A DNA stretch of 64,000 bases from Dermatophagoides farinae (lineage: Eukaryota; Arthropoda; Arachnida; Sarcoptiformes; Pyroglyphidae), in assembly GCF_024713945.1 (NCBI RefSeq), contig NC_134677.1, forward strand, positions 9,012,001 to 9,076,000. Reading direction: 5' to 3'. The notes under the pieces are model-generated. The model saw only the letters and a list, made by a program, of their open reading frames with translations, had not been told where the DNA came from and searched no databases. A program made the position numbers and the translations under genes. Of this stretch, positions 37,211 to 49,831 are shown piece by piece; positions within the stretch are counted from its first letter, which is position 1, and each line of letters starts with the position of its first letter.

Positions 37211-37975
37211 TCATTTTTTCTCATCTTGTTGGGTCAATATTAATTTTTGAAAATATTTCAAATTAGGCACAACATCATTCGGATCTACACCGGTTATTTC
37301 CGATGCTTCCATCGTTGGATCCATAATCAATGCATTTGCTCGGATTTTTTTGACAGGAAAATAATCATTTTCAACATCATCGCCAATATGTAGATATTCA
37401 TTAGGTCCAACTTCAACGGTTTTGAGTATATGTTGAAAAAACTCTGGATCAGGTTTAGCCAGACCACATTGTCGTGATACGAACATAAAATTGAAAAAAT
37501 GCCTGATATCAAGATCACGAAGTATTGTTTCCAAACGTTCATCAAAATTCGATGCAACCGCCAATGTTATCTCGGGTTTTTGTTTTCGTAGCTCCGATAA
37601 TAATTCACGAGCATCTGGATTTAGATGCCACAGATTTCCGCGTGAAAAATATTTATAAAGTTGTTGTGACGCTTGTTCCAATTTTTGTCGATCACTCGTT
37701 TCATTATAGCCAACATCAGCAAATGATAATTGAATCAGACGTGACCACCATTCCACAGAGGTCAAATTGGATTTTAGACCAAAGTTTGGTAGTTCTTGAT
37801 TAAGACGTTTAAAATTACTGGCAAAAGATTCATTCAATCGTGCAACGGTATCATCACTTTTTGGTGATAAACCATATTTCGATGCAATTTTCATGAATTC
37901 AGCACCAATTTCATTACTGGTTGTGATTAATGTTTTTGTTATATCGAATGACAATAGCCGAATTGATTTAAACAT
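37211..37975 (-). CDS. HDHD3: HAD-like hydrolase HDHD3 / Reg-2 family
   Basis: Haloacid-dehalogenase superfamily protein of unknown substrate, in the HDHD3 group that includes Drosophila rhythmically expressed gene 2. It is an intronless ORF of 254 aa, the usual length (about 250). Motif I is RLLSFDITKTLI, with the nucleophile Asp but without the +2 Asp, as in other members of this group. Motif II is LAVASNFD, the motif III lysine is in FVSRQCGLAKPDPEFF, and motif IV is YLHIGDDVENDYFP. A four-helix cap lies between motifs I and II. The gene is head-to-head with AARSD1, with 250 bp between start codons. Confidence 0.92.
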   Translation of the reverse strand: MFKSIRLLSFDITKTLITTSNEIGAEFMKIASKYGLSPKSDDTVARLNESFASNFKRLNQELPNFGLKSNLTSVEWWSRLIQLSFADVGYNETSDRQKLEQASQQLYKYFSRGNLWHLNPDARELLSELRKQKPEITLAVASNFDERLETILRDLDIRHFFNFMFVSRQCGLAKPDPEFFQHILKTVEVGPNEYLHIGDDVENDYFPVKKIRANALIMDPTMEASEITGVDPNDVVPNLKYFQKLILTQQDEKK

Positions 37976-38225
37976 ATTTATTTCTGATTTCTGATTTTTG
38001 GATTAAAACAAACAAATTTTGAAATTAAAAATTACAAAGTCAACATTTTTTTGAGACAAAACTCCGTTGTTGTTGTTGTTGTTCGCATTAAAAACAGCCG
38101 CGATAAGATTTATTGATTGTGTACTTGAATTTCTATCCATATAGTACGTCTGGTAAATTAAATGGGCCACATGCTTTGTTGAATTTTATGTGTTTTTGTT
38201 TTGATCAAAAATTATCCGATAGACC

Positions 38226-39807
38226 ATGTCTTTATTGTGTCAGAAAAATAGCTATTTACAAGAGGTATGATAATCATTTGACATAAATTCTTTATAACAA
38301 AAAAATAAATTGCATAATTTTCAAACAGTACCAAAGTCCCGTTCGATCATGTCAGCCATCCAGTTTGAATGTAAATGGTAAACATTGTCAAGGATTCGAT
38401 ATTGTATTGGAAGATAGTATTTTCTTTCCCGAAGGTGGTGGACAGGTTTGATTTTTGGTTTACAATTTTTTCCATTCAATCAATCAGTATATTTTCTGCC
38501 CAAAATAGCCATACGATACCGGTTTATTGGATGATCAAAAAGTTATAAATGTTCGACGTGATGGCAATCAGGCTATATTGTTCGTAGAGGGTGACCATTG
38601 TCGATTTGATTGTGGTCATCAGCCATTGCAGAAAATTGATTGGAATCGTCGTTTTGATCATATGCAACAACATTCTGGACAACATTTAATCACAGCTGTA
38701 GCATTAAAATATTTTAATTTACTTACAACATCTTGGAATCTTGGTGCTGAAATTTCAAACATTGAACTTGATTCAACTCAAATCACTGATGAAACAATCG
38801 AACAATTGGAACAAAAAGTTAATGAAAAAATTCTTGAAAATCTGCCCATAACCATTTCATATCGTGATAAAGATGACTTGGCCGACATACGACAACAAAT
38901 GGAATTACCCGATGATTTGAATGCTCATTCATTGCGAATTGTTTCTATCGAATCATTAGATAAGAATCCTTGTTGCGGTACTCATGTATCAAGTTTATCT
39001 CATTTACAAATGATTAAATTATTAGGCACTCAAAAAGGTAAAAAAGGAAAAACTTTGTTATTTTTTCTCTCCGGTAATCGTGTGCTCAAACATATGAACA
39101 ATATTCTGGTGCGAGAAAAATTATTATCAACATCCTTAAAGTAAGTCTGATATTTAATTTTTTGTTCCAAATAACATTCAAATCATTTTTCATATTAGAT
39201 GTACAGCCGAAGAATTTGTTCCTATTGTGGATAAATTGCAGAAAAATGTTCGACGTTTACAAAAGGTACACTATTACGATATTCAATTTGAATATAAATA
39301 ATTTTTTTTTTAAATAATTTGTTTCTACAGAATTGTACATCGGCAATGCGAGATTTGGCCCGATGTGAAGGTGAAAAATATCTTAACTTGTTGGATAAAC
39401 CTCGACTTTATTCAATACATCGAAAAGAATGTGAATATGATTTTGTTACAAGTTTTTTCAATACTATTGGCGATCCAACATCAATCATTGGTGATCGATT
39501 AATACTGATTTCACTTGCTGATGATTGTAATTCATTAAAAAGTCCCGGTCAAATTGTTATTGCTGGAAATCAACTACTTGTTGAAAAAAGTGCAAAAATG
39601 TATGTCTATTTCAATTTCTATTTCAAAATATCACCACTAATTTACTAATTTAAATATAAATTCTCTAATTCTAGTGCCATTGATTCGTTTGATGCAAAAG
39701 GCTCTGTTTCGTCGGGTAGATTTCGTGCCCGTATACCAGATGTATCTAAACTGCCCAAATTCGAACAAATGATTACAAAACAATCGTTAATGTCTAATGA
39801 AAATTGA
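38226..39807 (+). CDS. AARSD1: Alanyl-tRNA editing protein Aarsd1
   Basis: Free-standing trans-editing factor that deacylates mischarged Ser-tRNA(Ala). Exons are 38226-38264, 38329-38445, 38509-39140, 39199-39265, 39331-39599 and 39675-39807; they total 1257 nt, or 418 aa (human 412). The N-terminus MSLLCQKNSYLQE matches the family start. Zinc-site motifs are visible: HMQQHSGQHL carries two His, and NPCCGTHVSSL carries Cys and His. FFPEGGGQPYDTG and LLGTQKGKKGKT are conserved. The 13-codon first exon was found from splice signals and similarity. RpS5 follows 489 bp downstream. Confidence 0.95.
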
Positions 39808-40296
39808 TTATTTCATTTTTTTAGTCCTAAAATAAATGAATTTTTTTCAAATAACGGGCAATGTTGGTTTTTTTTTTTTTTTTTTTTTTGCTTTAAATCC
39901 TCTCATATATGAATGGATACAAACAAATCAACAGCAACAGACACATGTTCTCGATTTGCGCATGTGTAGCATTTTGCATGCATTTGCTCTTTGTGGCAGC
40001 ACATCCTTTTCCTCACACACAACACTCTTTGCCTGCAAATTGATTGTGGTCTCTCAATCCAAAAGTATGTTTTTGTAGAAAATCATCATCATTTGGATTC
40101 AGAATTTCCTTTAAATCTTATTTTTTTGTTAAATTTTGAATCTGAAATTCTACATCTTTCGTTCATTTCGTTTAATTCAATTTTCATTAATTTCAAATCC
40201 GATTCGATTCGAAGACAATTTTTTTTTATTCATCCAGAATTTTTTTTCTCCTATCTTGATACTTACGCAGAATTTTATATTCACCGCCCAGACAAA
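39808..40296 (+). promoter_or_regulatory. RpS5 promoter, TCT-type initiator and leader intron
   Basis: After a 19-bp T tract (about 39867-39889) there is ATCCTTTTCCTC at 40003-40014, a pyrimidine run like the TCT initiator of ribosomal protein genes, which would yield a 5'-TOP mRNA beginning near 40005. A donor AAAA/GTATGT at 40065 and an acceptor TTACGCAG ending at 40270 define a probable 206-bp leader intron. The ATG lies 27 nt into the next exon. Inference from signals only. Confidence 0.45.
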
Positions 40297-41047
<751 letters not shown>

Positions 41048-41658
41048 AAAATGACAACAATAATCATGATAAATTGTCTCCGGAAACGAATAATAATGTT
41101 ATTTTGTTCCGGTATCGAATTTGAATACAACGCAAAATGATTTGTACGATTTTTTCCTTTATAATTAATATCATTAAAAAAAATTCTTTAAAGTCATATA
41201 CACAATTTTTTTCCCTACCAATCTCTCTTTCATTTCGTTTGTTTTTTCGTATTGAAAAACGAAAAGAAAAAAAAAATTTCTTTTTGATCAAATAAATATT
41301 CAACTGTTGATTGAATTATTTTCGCCCAAATAATTTACCGCAAAACAACCGAATACAAACTTTTTGAAAGGAAAAGGAATGTATTTTGTTTCCGAGAAAT
41401 TTCCCGCACACACACACACACACACACAAATTGTTTATTGGTGAAAATTTTTTTCTGTTCCAATTTACTTTCGCCATCTAGTGATTCGACAATTAATCAG
41501 CACTTGTGAAGAGTTGCGCGCCACTTTTGGTCATCTGATTGAAAACTCACGAATTTTTCTTTGTTTGTTTCATCATTCTTGTTTTATCAAAATTTAAATC
41601 CTGTGTCGATTGAAAAATGCAGTTTTAATTCAAACAAAAAAAAAAAACAACAAAAGCG
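41048..41658 (+). promoter_or_regulatory. RpS5 3' flank and MSH6 promoter
   Basis: It contains AATAAA at about 41291 (likely the RpS5 poly(A) signal), an AC repeat at 41408-41427, a TCGCCATCTA motif at 41471-41480 (CTCF-like on the minus strand) and TTGCGCGCCA at 41514-41523, an E2F-like element about 140 bp before the MSH6 start. No ORF is supported. Confidence 0.45.
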
Positions 41659-44600
41659 ATGAAGAAATCACCATTTCGTGGTTGTCAAACACCTAAACAG
41701 AATAATACATTGTTGAATTATTTTTCTCGTACTACACCGAAATCTGTGGAAAAATGTGACTCAACCATCCAATCGAAATCAAAGGATGATGTATCGGATA
41801 AACGAATTGAACTTTCTGATCGATCAAATAAAAGTGAAAATAATTGCAAAACTGCTACACGTAATTGTTTGGAAAAAGAAACACCTTCAAAACGAAAAAC
41901 TGAACAACGAGCATCGGATGATGATGATGATAAAATTGGCCTGATTAAATCGAATGATTCAATGCAAAAGAATAAACGATTCAAACGAATTTTTCTCAGT
42001 TCAGATGATGATGATGATGATAACGAAAATGTGAGCAAGAATGATGGAGATGATTATCAACCAGAAACAGAATCTTCTGACGTTGATTTTATTTCCGAAA
42101 ATAGTGATTCAAATTTTGGAAACGACGATGATGATGAAGTGACACCACCATCAAAAAAATCAAAAAAGAATTGCAAATCTAGTTCGAAAAATGTGAAAGC
42201 AACGAAAAGTAATAAATACAAAAAAGATGCTGATGATTTCATCTTTGATGATATGATTGAAATCTCAGATGATTCTCAGAATCTATCGAATCTGAAATTG
42301 AAAACGAAAAAAATTTTGGATACAAATTCAGCCGATTCGATAACAACACTGAAAATGAATGAAGATAAAAGTATTGCATTTAAATTCATTCCAGTCGATC
42401 CAATCGTCCATGAAAAGGATAGTGTTTTTGATGATGAAAATTTGGCCGAAAACGCAAATGTTGCCAATAATGAATATGCCATTTTGGATAATGAAAAAAC
42501 TGTCAAAAAATCATCATATTCATCATTATCGAATGTGGATAAACCAACCTCATCGGAGCAAGCAACAAATACACAATGGCCACATTTATCCTATAAATTT
42601 TTGCAACCAAAATACATAAAAGATTTGAATGGAAATCCAATGCTTATCAATGATGAATTGAATGTCAATTATGATCCATCAACATTGTATGTGCCGATTG
42701 AATTTCTTGAACAACAAACACCAGCAATGCGTCAATGGTGGGAATTGAAATCACGAAATTATGATACAATTCTATTCTTTAAGATGGGAAAATTTTATGA
42801 ATTTTTCCATATGGATGCTGTATCATGTGCTAAAGAATTGAAAATATTATTTATGCGTGGTAATAATGCACATGCTGGTTTTCCCGAAAAAAGCTATAAA
42901 AAATATGCCGACGCATTGGTACAGAAAGGATACAAGGTTGCACGGGTTGAACAAACCGAAACACCAGAAATGGTTACCGAACGTTGTAAAAAGATGAAAC
43001 GTACAACAAAATTTGACAAGGTTGTCAAACGTGAAATCTGCCGTATATCATCGATCGGCACCCGTTACATGTCCGATATTGATGCCGATACATTTCTTGA
43101 TTATACTTCGTATTTAATGGCTTTCACTTGTAAGGTATTTCATTTGTTTTTTCATTTGTTTTGTTTGGATTTTCAATTTTTTTGTTTGTTTAGGAATTTA
43201 CAAAATCTTCATTCGATTTGGGCGTCTGTTTTGTAGATGTATCTATTGGACAATTTTTCCTCTCACAATTCCGTGATGATCGTAACAATTCCAAACTTCG
43301 TACATTGATATCACACTATTCACCAGTGGAAATCATTATTGAAGAATCCAACAAATTATGCAAATTGATCGAAACAATTTGCCCAGCTGCACGTGTTCAG
43401 AAATTGAAACGATTTAAATCGGCTAGTCAAACTTTGAAATTTATTTATGAAAAAAATCTATGGTCAAATATTGCTACCGATTTTCGAAACGAAATTCTCG
43501 ATCCATCCGATGTGATTCAACAGTCTGCCCGAACAGAATTCGAATTGGCCACCGTTTCAATGGGTGCCATAATTGATTATTTGGAAAAATCATTGATAAT
43601 TGATGATATCATGTCAATGGGACAGTTCCAAGTATATCGTCCACCAGAATTTAACTCAGTAATGACTAAATTGCCCGATCATATGATTATGGATTCAATG
43701 ACGATGAAAAATTTGGAAATTCTTGAATCATTAACTCATGACGATATGAGTAAAACATCCACTTTGTTCAAAATTATTAATCATTGTCAAACTGCATTCG
43801 GTAAACGAATGCTTAGAACTTGGATATGTCAACCATTATGTGGCTTAAGTAATGGATTAGAAATGAGACGTGAAGCTGTACGAGATTTGGCCGAAAATAT
43901 CGACATTGCTGGCTACCACAAACAATGGAAAGAAATGCTAAAAAAGATTCCTGATCTGGATCGTTTATTGACACAGATTCATTCACAATCATCGCTTAAA
44001 CGTTCGAAAGATCATCCGGATGCACGTGCCATACTATTTGAATCGGACATTTATCGTATACGACGAATTAAAACTTTTCTCGACACTATTGCTGGTTTTG
44101 AACAGATTTCGAAAATTGTTGAGAACATTCAATCAAATTTAGATTTATTCAAATCCAAATACATTCACCAATTGATGACATATATAGAAGATGGGGGATT
44201 GTTTCCTCGATTCGATGATAAAATTCAATTTTTTCGACAATCATTTTATGAAGAAAAAGTTCGTCAAGATGGCCATTTCATACCGGACAAAGGTGTCGAT
44301 GATGAGTATGATCAGGCCTGTGAAATGATTTCAAATATTACAAAGAAATTTGATGATTACCTCAATGAGCAGAAATTATTTTTCAAAACACGTATCAACT
44401 ATGTGAATGCATTGAAGAATCGTTTCCTATTGGAAGTACCGGATTCATGTGAATCGAAAATTTCAAAATGGCAAGAAAATTATGAATTGAAAAGTTCACG
44501 TAAAGGTTATAAACGTTATCATACGACTAAATTAATCGAAATGATTGAACAGCTGGAACAGGCTGAAAATGAAAAACAATTGCTTCTTGGTGATATATTT

Positions 44601-45614
44601 CGTCGTCTTTTAGCTCGGTTCGATCAAGATTATAAGATTTGGCGCCAAGCAATTTCATGTATTTCACAATTTGATGCCTTATTGTCATTATCAAACACAC
44701 GACAATTGTTTGAATCGAATGGTTCAAATTCTTGTTTACCAGAATTCATTTGGGATCATCAAGATCAATCGATTATACGTGCAAAAGATTTGCGTAATGC
44801 TTTCCTAGTGATCAACAATACAGTCATACCAAACGATATTGAATTAATGGGTGAAACATTGATTTTAACCGGCCCAAATATGGGTGGTAAAACTACATTG
44901 ATGCGTTCGGTTGGTTTGTTGGTCATTCTGGCACAAATTGGTTCCTATGTTCCGGCTAGTGAATGTCAGCTAACACCTGTGGATCGAATATTCACCCGTA
45001 TCGGTGCTTATGATATTGTTTTGGAAAATGAAAGTACTTTTATGGTCGAACTAAGCGAAGCCTTGTCGATTATGAAATATGCGTCGAAATTATCATTGGC
45101 ATTGATCGATGAACTTGGTAGTGGAACATCAACATTTGATGGTACAGCTATTGCTTCGGCCATCATTTTTAATCTAGCCGAAACAATTAAATGTCGAACA
45201 TTATTCTCAACACATTATCATTCCATTCTGGGTGAATTGAATGGCAAAGCTAACATTAAACTTGGCTACATGTCTTATATGATTGAGAATGAAAATGACA
45301 AGGATCCAACCGATGAGAATATTGTCTTTCTATATAAACTACAACCAGGTATTTGTAATAAAAGCTATGGATTTAATGTTGCTAAATTGGCTGGCATACC
45401 AAATGAAATTATTCGCCGTGCACATCAACATTCACAACAATTTGAGCTGGAATGCCGTATTAAATCATTGTTAAATTGGTTCCAGCAACGAAAAAAACAG
45501 CATAATAAATCAATGATTAGCGATAATGATCGTGTTGAAGCTGAAGAAAATTGTCAACAACTTTTATCAACAATTCGAATGTTGCGAACATTTATTGGAG
45601 AGAATAATCCATAA
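41659..45614 (+). CDS. MSH6: DNA mismatch repair protein MSH6
   Basis: Partner of MSH2 in MutS-alpha, recognising base mismatches and 1-2 nt loops. Exons are 41659-43134 and 43194-45614 with a 59-bp intron, giving 1298 aa. The N-terminus carries a degenerate PCNA-interaction motif (TLLNYF) and a 300-residue acidic, lysine-rich disordered region; the PWWP domain of vertebrate MSH6 is absent. Domain I has the mismatch-reading Phe-X-Glu in KMGKFYEFF (about 380). The connector and lever domains follow. The ATPase has Walker A TGPNMGGKTTLMR (about 1050), the STFMVELSEA signature, Walker B ALIDELGSGTSTFDG and the STHYH switch. The gene is convergent with UCHL5, 69 bp away. Confidence 0.96.
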
Positions 45615-45683
45615 ATTTTATTATTAATTTGAATATTGTCTCATGTTGTAATAAAAAAAAATTGAAAAATATCATTTTCATTT

Positions 45684-46745
45684 TCAATTAACCTTTTCAG
45701 CTTTGGCTTTCAATTTATCCTGTTTTTGTTTTTGTTGTTGTAATGCACGTTGTTTAGCCTTGTCATACAATTCGACCAATCGACCATCATTAGCCAATTG
45801 TTTAAGTATTTCAATTATCATTGGAAGATAGTTATGTTTACGGCGAATGTTTTCAATCTATTGAGATGGATAAATTGATTTTAAAAAAAAATAAAAATTA
45901 ATCTCTCCATATTGTTCATACCTTATAACGTTCCATTTTACCGATTCTTGCTTGATCAGATATTTAAGGTTTTCAATCTTGGCTTGAATTTCACCATCAA
46001 TGTTTGCCTGTTTCTCCATATTGGCAATCTGTTTTTCATAAAGCATTTTTCGATCACTAACAACGGCCATCAGATTGAAATGTATTTCGCCGGTTGCATA
46101 TTTTTGCATTCGTTTTTCAATAAGTGGACGTGCAACGGCTACCCAATCTTCATTATCACCGATCGGTCCCAAATCATAAGGACCTTCTTTAAGGCCATCC
46201 AATTCGATTAAACGACCACCGTATGGTATATAGCCGATGAAATGAAATACATCTTCTTTTTCTTTTTTTCCACTCAAATTGTCAAATTCAAACATTTGTT
46301 GTCGAGAAAAGGAATTATGAACTTTACGAATCAATTCTGAATTGCTCAACGATAGACCTTTCATCGAGGCATCGAATGTTTTGGTGAATTCACGAAAATC
46401 GGTCAATGTTGGACCTAGATTCAAATCGGCATGTTTACAATTCATTAATATATTGATCAATGCCTGTGTAGCACAAGCATTATGGATAACTTGTTTAGCG
46501 AAAAAAATTTCATTCATTAATCGATAATCTTGAAGTAATTTTCCATCCGAATAATCATCCGATACCCATTTGAATAGGAAAATTAGGCCATGAACTGGTT
46601 TAAGATTTTCAAAACATTCGGGCATCAATGAATAAAGTTCTTCGACTTGAAGTCCGTTCACACCAAATCCACGAATCAATTCGGTGAATACACCAGGATC
46701 CGATTCAATCAAACACCATTGGTCAGCGCCACTAGTATTAGACAT
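45684..46745 (-). CDS. UCHL5: Ubiquitin carboxyl-terminal hydrolase UCH37/UCHL5
   Basis: Cysteine deubiquitinase of the 26S proteasome (through Rpn13) and of INO80. The exons are 46745-45942 and 45857-45684 in the only frame-keeping model (325 aa; human 329). The catalytic triad is visible: Cys91 in HNACATQAL, His168 in EDVFHFIGY and Asp183 in LIELDGL. The second exon encodes the ULD tail (IENIRRKHNYLPMIIEILKQL). The obvious donor ATAAG/GTATG at 45921 leaves the second exon out of frame and gives an early stop, although the peptide KMERYK just before it, in another frame, matches the family. The weaker TCG/GTAAAA donor at 45941 restores frame but drops that peptide. Either this donor is used or there is a one-base error. 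Confidence 0.9.
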
Positions 46746-48197
46746 TATTGATTTTGTCAGTGATTGATTTTGTTGGCAATATTTTTTGTAAAATTTTGTA
46801 AAAAAAATGTCAAATCTTGTAAGGATTGCTGTTTGAATTTGAAAGAATAAAAAACAAAATCAAATTTTCAAACAAAAGAATGCATGCACAATGAAGTCAG
46901 CAAAATATATTGCCATTACTAGCAACGTATAAACGCGGAGTTTCATGCACACACGTGAATGGAAAATGATCATCAGTGAGAATATTCAATTCAAACTGTT
47001 ACATTTTGTTCATGTTCTAAAGTTTAATGGAAATTTAAATTATAGAAAAAAAATAATGCAGAAAAAAATGAAAAAGAAAAAAAATTTATTTGACATTCTT
47101 GACATTCAACAACAATTTATAATGATGTTTCATACTTGTGTCAATTTAAGCTCCACCTGTTTGTCAAGAAGAAAAAAATGGTCTTAGTTATTGGAATTTT
47201 TTGGAAAAATCAAATGCGCCATCTATCTTGATTTGTAATTAAAAACAAAAAAAGAAACAAAATTTTTCTTGGAAAAATGTCATCATCATCCGACATCTAT
47301 GGATTGGTTAGTATCTAGACCACACAAGACGAATGATAAATGTTCGTCGCAGAAAGCTACTTGTACAATTTTGGGCCATTTAGGTTTGAATCGAATCAGA
47401 GTGTCATTTTTGTTATACTAATGTTTATTTGTTCATTAGATCAACATCACATGTAGAAATTATTCTTATGATAAGTGATACATTTTCTAGATTTGATTAT
47501 ATTGGTAAGTCAAGTTGTTTAATCTAGGTTCAATTTTTTTTTACAAAATGAATCAAATATGATAATGACCTCCTTATCACAACGTATGAATCTTATTTCA
47601 TTGTCCTTGAAATCTACATATGTATGATTATTATTGGTTGGATCATAATCATGTAATTGCAGCTAATTTATTTTCACTACCATAATTTCGATAATATGAA
47701 ATGATCCAAACTGTGTTTGTCTTGACTTATTTCATATTGGCTCTCCTTTTCTTATTCATAATCGAATATGGTGCATAATGAATCCTAATGGCTGCCACCA
47801 TTATCATTAACATCATCATTCGAATAATGCATGCATGTCTATACCGAATTTTCCTAAATCTATCAAAGGCGACGGATAGAGAGGGTATTATGCAATTTGC
47901 ATTGTACATTTGTTGTTGCATTTACTTTTTGCTTTTCCTTCACTGGTAGAATTTTCCTTTTTTCACCCTGTCATTTTTTGCTTATAATCATGTCTGTCTG
48001 TCTTATTTGTTTATGTGTGTGTGTCTGTGAATAGTGGACGTTGAACCGAATAAAATGTTGATTCGAAAATTCTTTATAAAAAAACACCATAGCAGCAACA
48101 TAGCCATTTTTTTCATTGCTGATTGTGATGTAGCCGAATCGACAAACGCACAGACAAAGAGAGAAAAAGAATAATAATGGAAGATCCGTGCATACAT

Positions 48198-48217
48198 TTA
48201 TTGACTCGAGTCAATAA
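48198..48217. other. Perfect 20-bp palindrome
   Basis: TTATTGACTCGAGTCAATAA is fully self-complementary. It contains a central CTCGAG E-box and two inverted TTGACTC half-sites. It could be a dimeric transcription-factor site for bHLH or bZIP proteins in the region upstream of the DMRT gene. Confidence 0.6.
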
Positions 48218-49611
48218 GAGATTTTCCCATTCTATTTCCTATAGGAATGGCTTCATACAATATTTGTAGCAAAGTTATTTATATGTGAACAATTCACTGG
48301 AAACAGGAGAAAAAAATGTAGCTGCTGCTGTTGATGATGTTGCTACTCCCTGGTATGTTTTGGTGTGTGGTGTGTATATACAGTGTGTATATATAGCTGG
48401 TTATAGCCTGCTACATTTTATTTCATTTTTCTCTTGTGGTCTCTCCAGCTATCATTTTCACTGATGATAATAATTTTGGCGTTCATTTCCAAAAATGTAT
48501 GCTGTATTTATTATTCTGTGAGATAAAATGGTCTAGACATTTAAAAAAATAAAGCGATGATGATGATATAAAAACAAAATTATTATTATCGATTGTGTTA
48601 CGAGAATGAGCCAAGAAAAATGTTGCAAATTTTTTACATTGATAACAACAATATTAATGTTGACGTATACATGAATATAAACACAATAATAACATGGCCA
48701 TAGACGATCGACCTTCGGATACATATATTTCGATCTGCGCATACAAATTTTTTATGCTATTGCGCATCATATAGACAATCATCAATAGCATCCTGTCACT
48801 ATGCCACTATGCAAGTGTAGCATTTTTTTTTGTTGTTTGTTTGGCTATTTTTTCATTTCATTTCGTTTGTTGTAAAGGCGGTAATAAAAATGTACATTAT
48901 TCTTTTCATTATTTCGTTTCGGTGTCGTGGTTGGTAGTGATAATTTTCGGTCTCCAAAAAAAAACTATACGCTCAACATCTATACCCGAAAAAAGAAAGT
49001 CAATTCCTTAGATTCCGGTAATTGTCTGTTTTTCTTTCATCGTGTCAAACATAATTAATTGTATCATTTCATTCGATTTCTTTTCTTTTTTTTAAATCTG
49101 AAAATTTTGTAGTTTCGAAATGTCTTTTTTTCAGCCAACCAAAGAGTTTGCCTTTACAAATTGTTCTTTGGTTCTACGAAAAAAAAGATTTTGGTCATTT
49201 CGAAATTCGATTACTATTCCATTTTATTTGTATGACGCAATTTATCACAACCGAATATTGTCTACATTTTTTGGTTAATTCTTATTTTTTCCAAACAATG
49301 AAACTTAGCATCATATCCTTCATAATTCATTAATCTACGGGTCAAAAATTTTTTTTTATTTAAATGAATATTTCATTTCTACATCATTAAATGCTTTGAA
49401 GATTAACTGATTCACCAAAGAAAACGAAACCGGAACAATCGAACAATTTCTATTTCTATGCTCAAACTTGATTGGAAAATTTGTATTCGAATCAAATCTA
49501 ACCGAATCTACCTCTATTCATTCTTTTTGGCATAAATTTGATTTTTTTTTCAATTTTTACATTTCATTATTACCATCATATACAATTTGAAACGGGTCAA
49601 AAATACAAATA

Positions 49612-49634
49612 CTCTCTCTCTCTCTCTCTCTCTC
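49612..49634 (+). repeat. (CT)n microsatellite
   Basis: About eleven uninterrupted CT dinucleotides 200 bp before the DMRT start codon. GAGA-type factors bind such tracts in arthropod promoters; that role here is only a possibility. Confidence 0.8.
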
Positions 49635-49831
49635 TTTTCTCTCGCTACTTAAAATCATTTTTCTACTTGACGAAATTATTACTTATTTTCTATTGTGTTC
49701 ATTCGAATGAATGAACAGATTTGTTTCCATCTCACTGGATACATCATCGAGAGGTATATATTTTCAATTTACAATGTTACCAATATAATAAAGTGATTAA
49801 TTAATTGTATTAAAAAAAAATAGATTCAAAA

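Larger units (their letters stand above)
46746..49831. other. Three-kilobase spacer upstream of the DMRT gene
   Basis: No supported gene. It contains TGCGCCATCTA (47215-47225) and CGACATCTA (47291-47299), both CTCF-like on the minus strand, a perfect 20-bp palindrome at 48198-48217, and a TC dinucleotide repeat at 49612-49634. An acceptor-like sequence AAAAATAG at 49816-49823, just before the DMRT ATG, suggests upstream non-coding exon(s) of that gene may lie here. Confidence 0.5.

Noticed and set aside
37930-37960. HDHD3 lacking the +2 Asp of HAD motif I as a sign of decay
   Set aside because: Other HDHD3/Reg-2 members also deviate at this position, and the remaining motifs are intact.
41718-42242. 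Minus-strand Ser/Phe-rich frames opposite the MSH6 N-terminus
   Set aside because: Antisense shadows of the Asp/Glu/Lys-rich disordered region.
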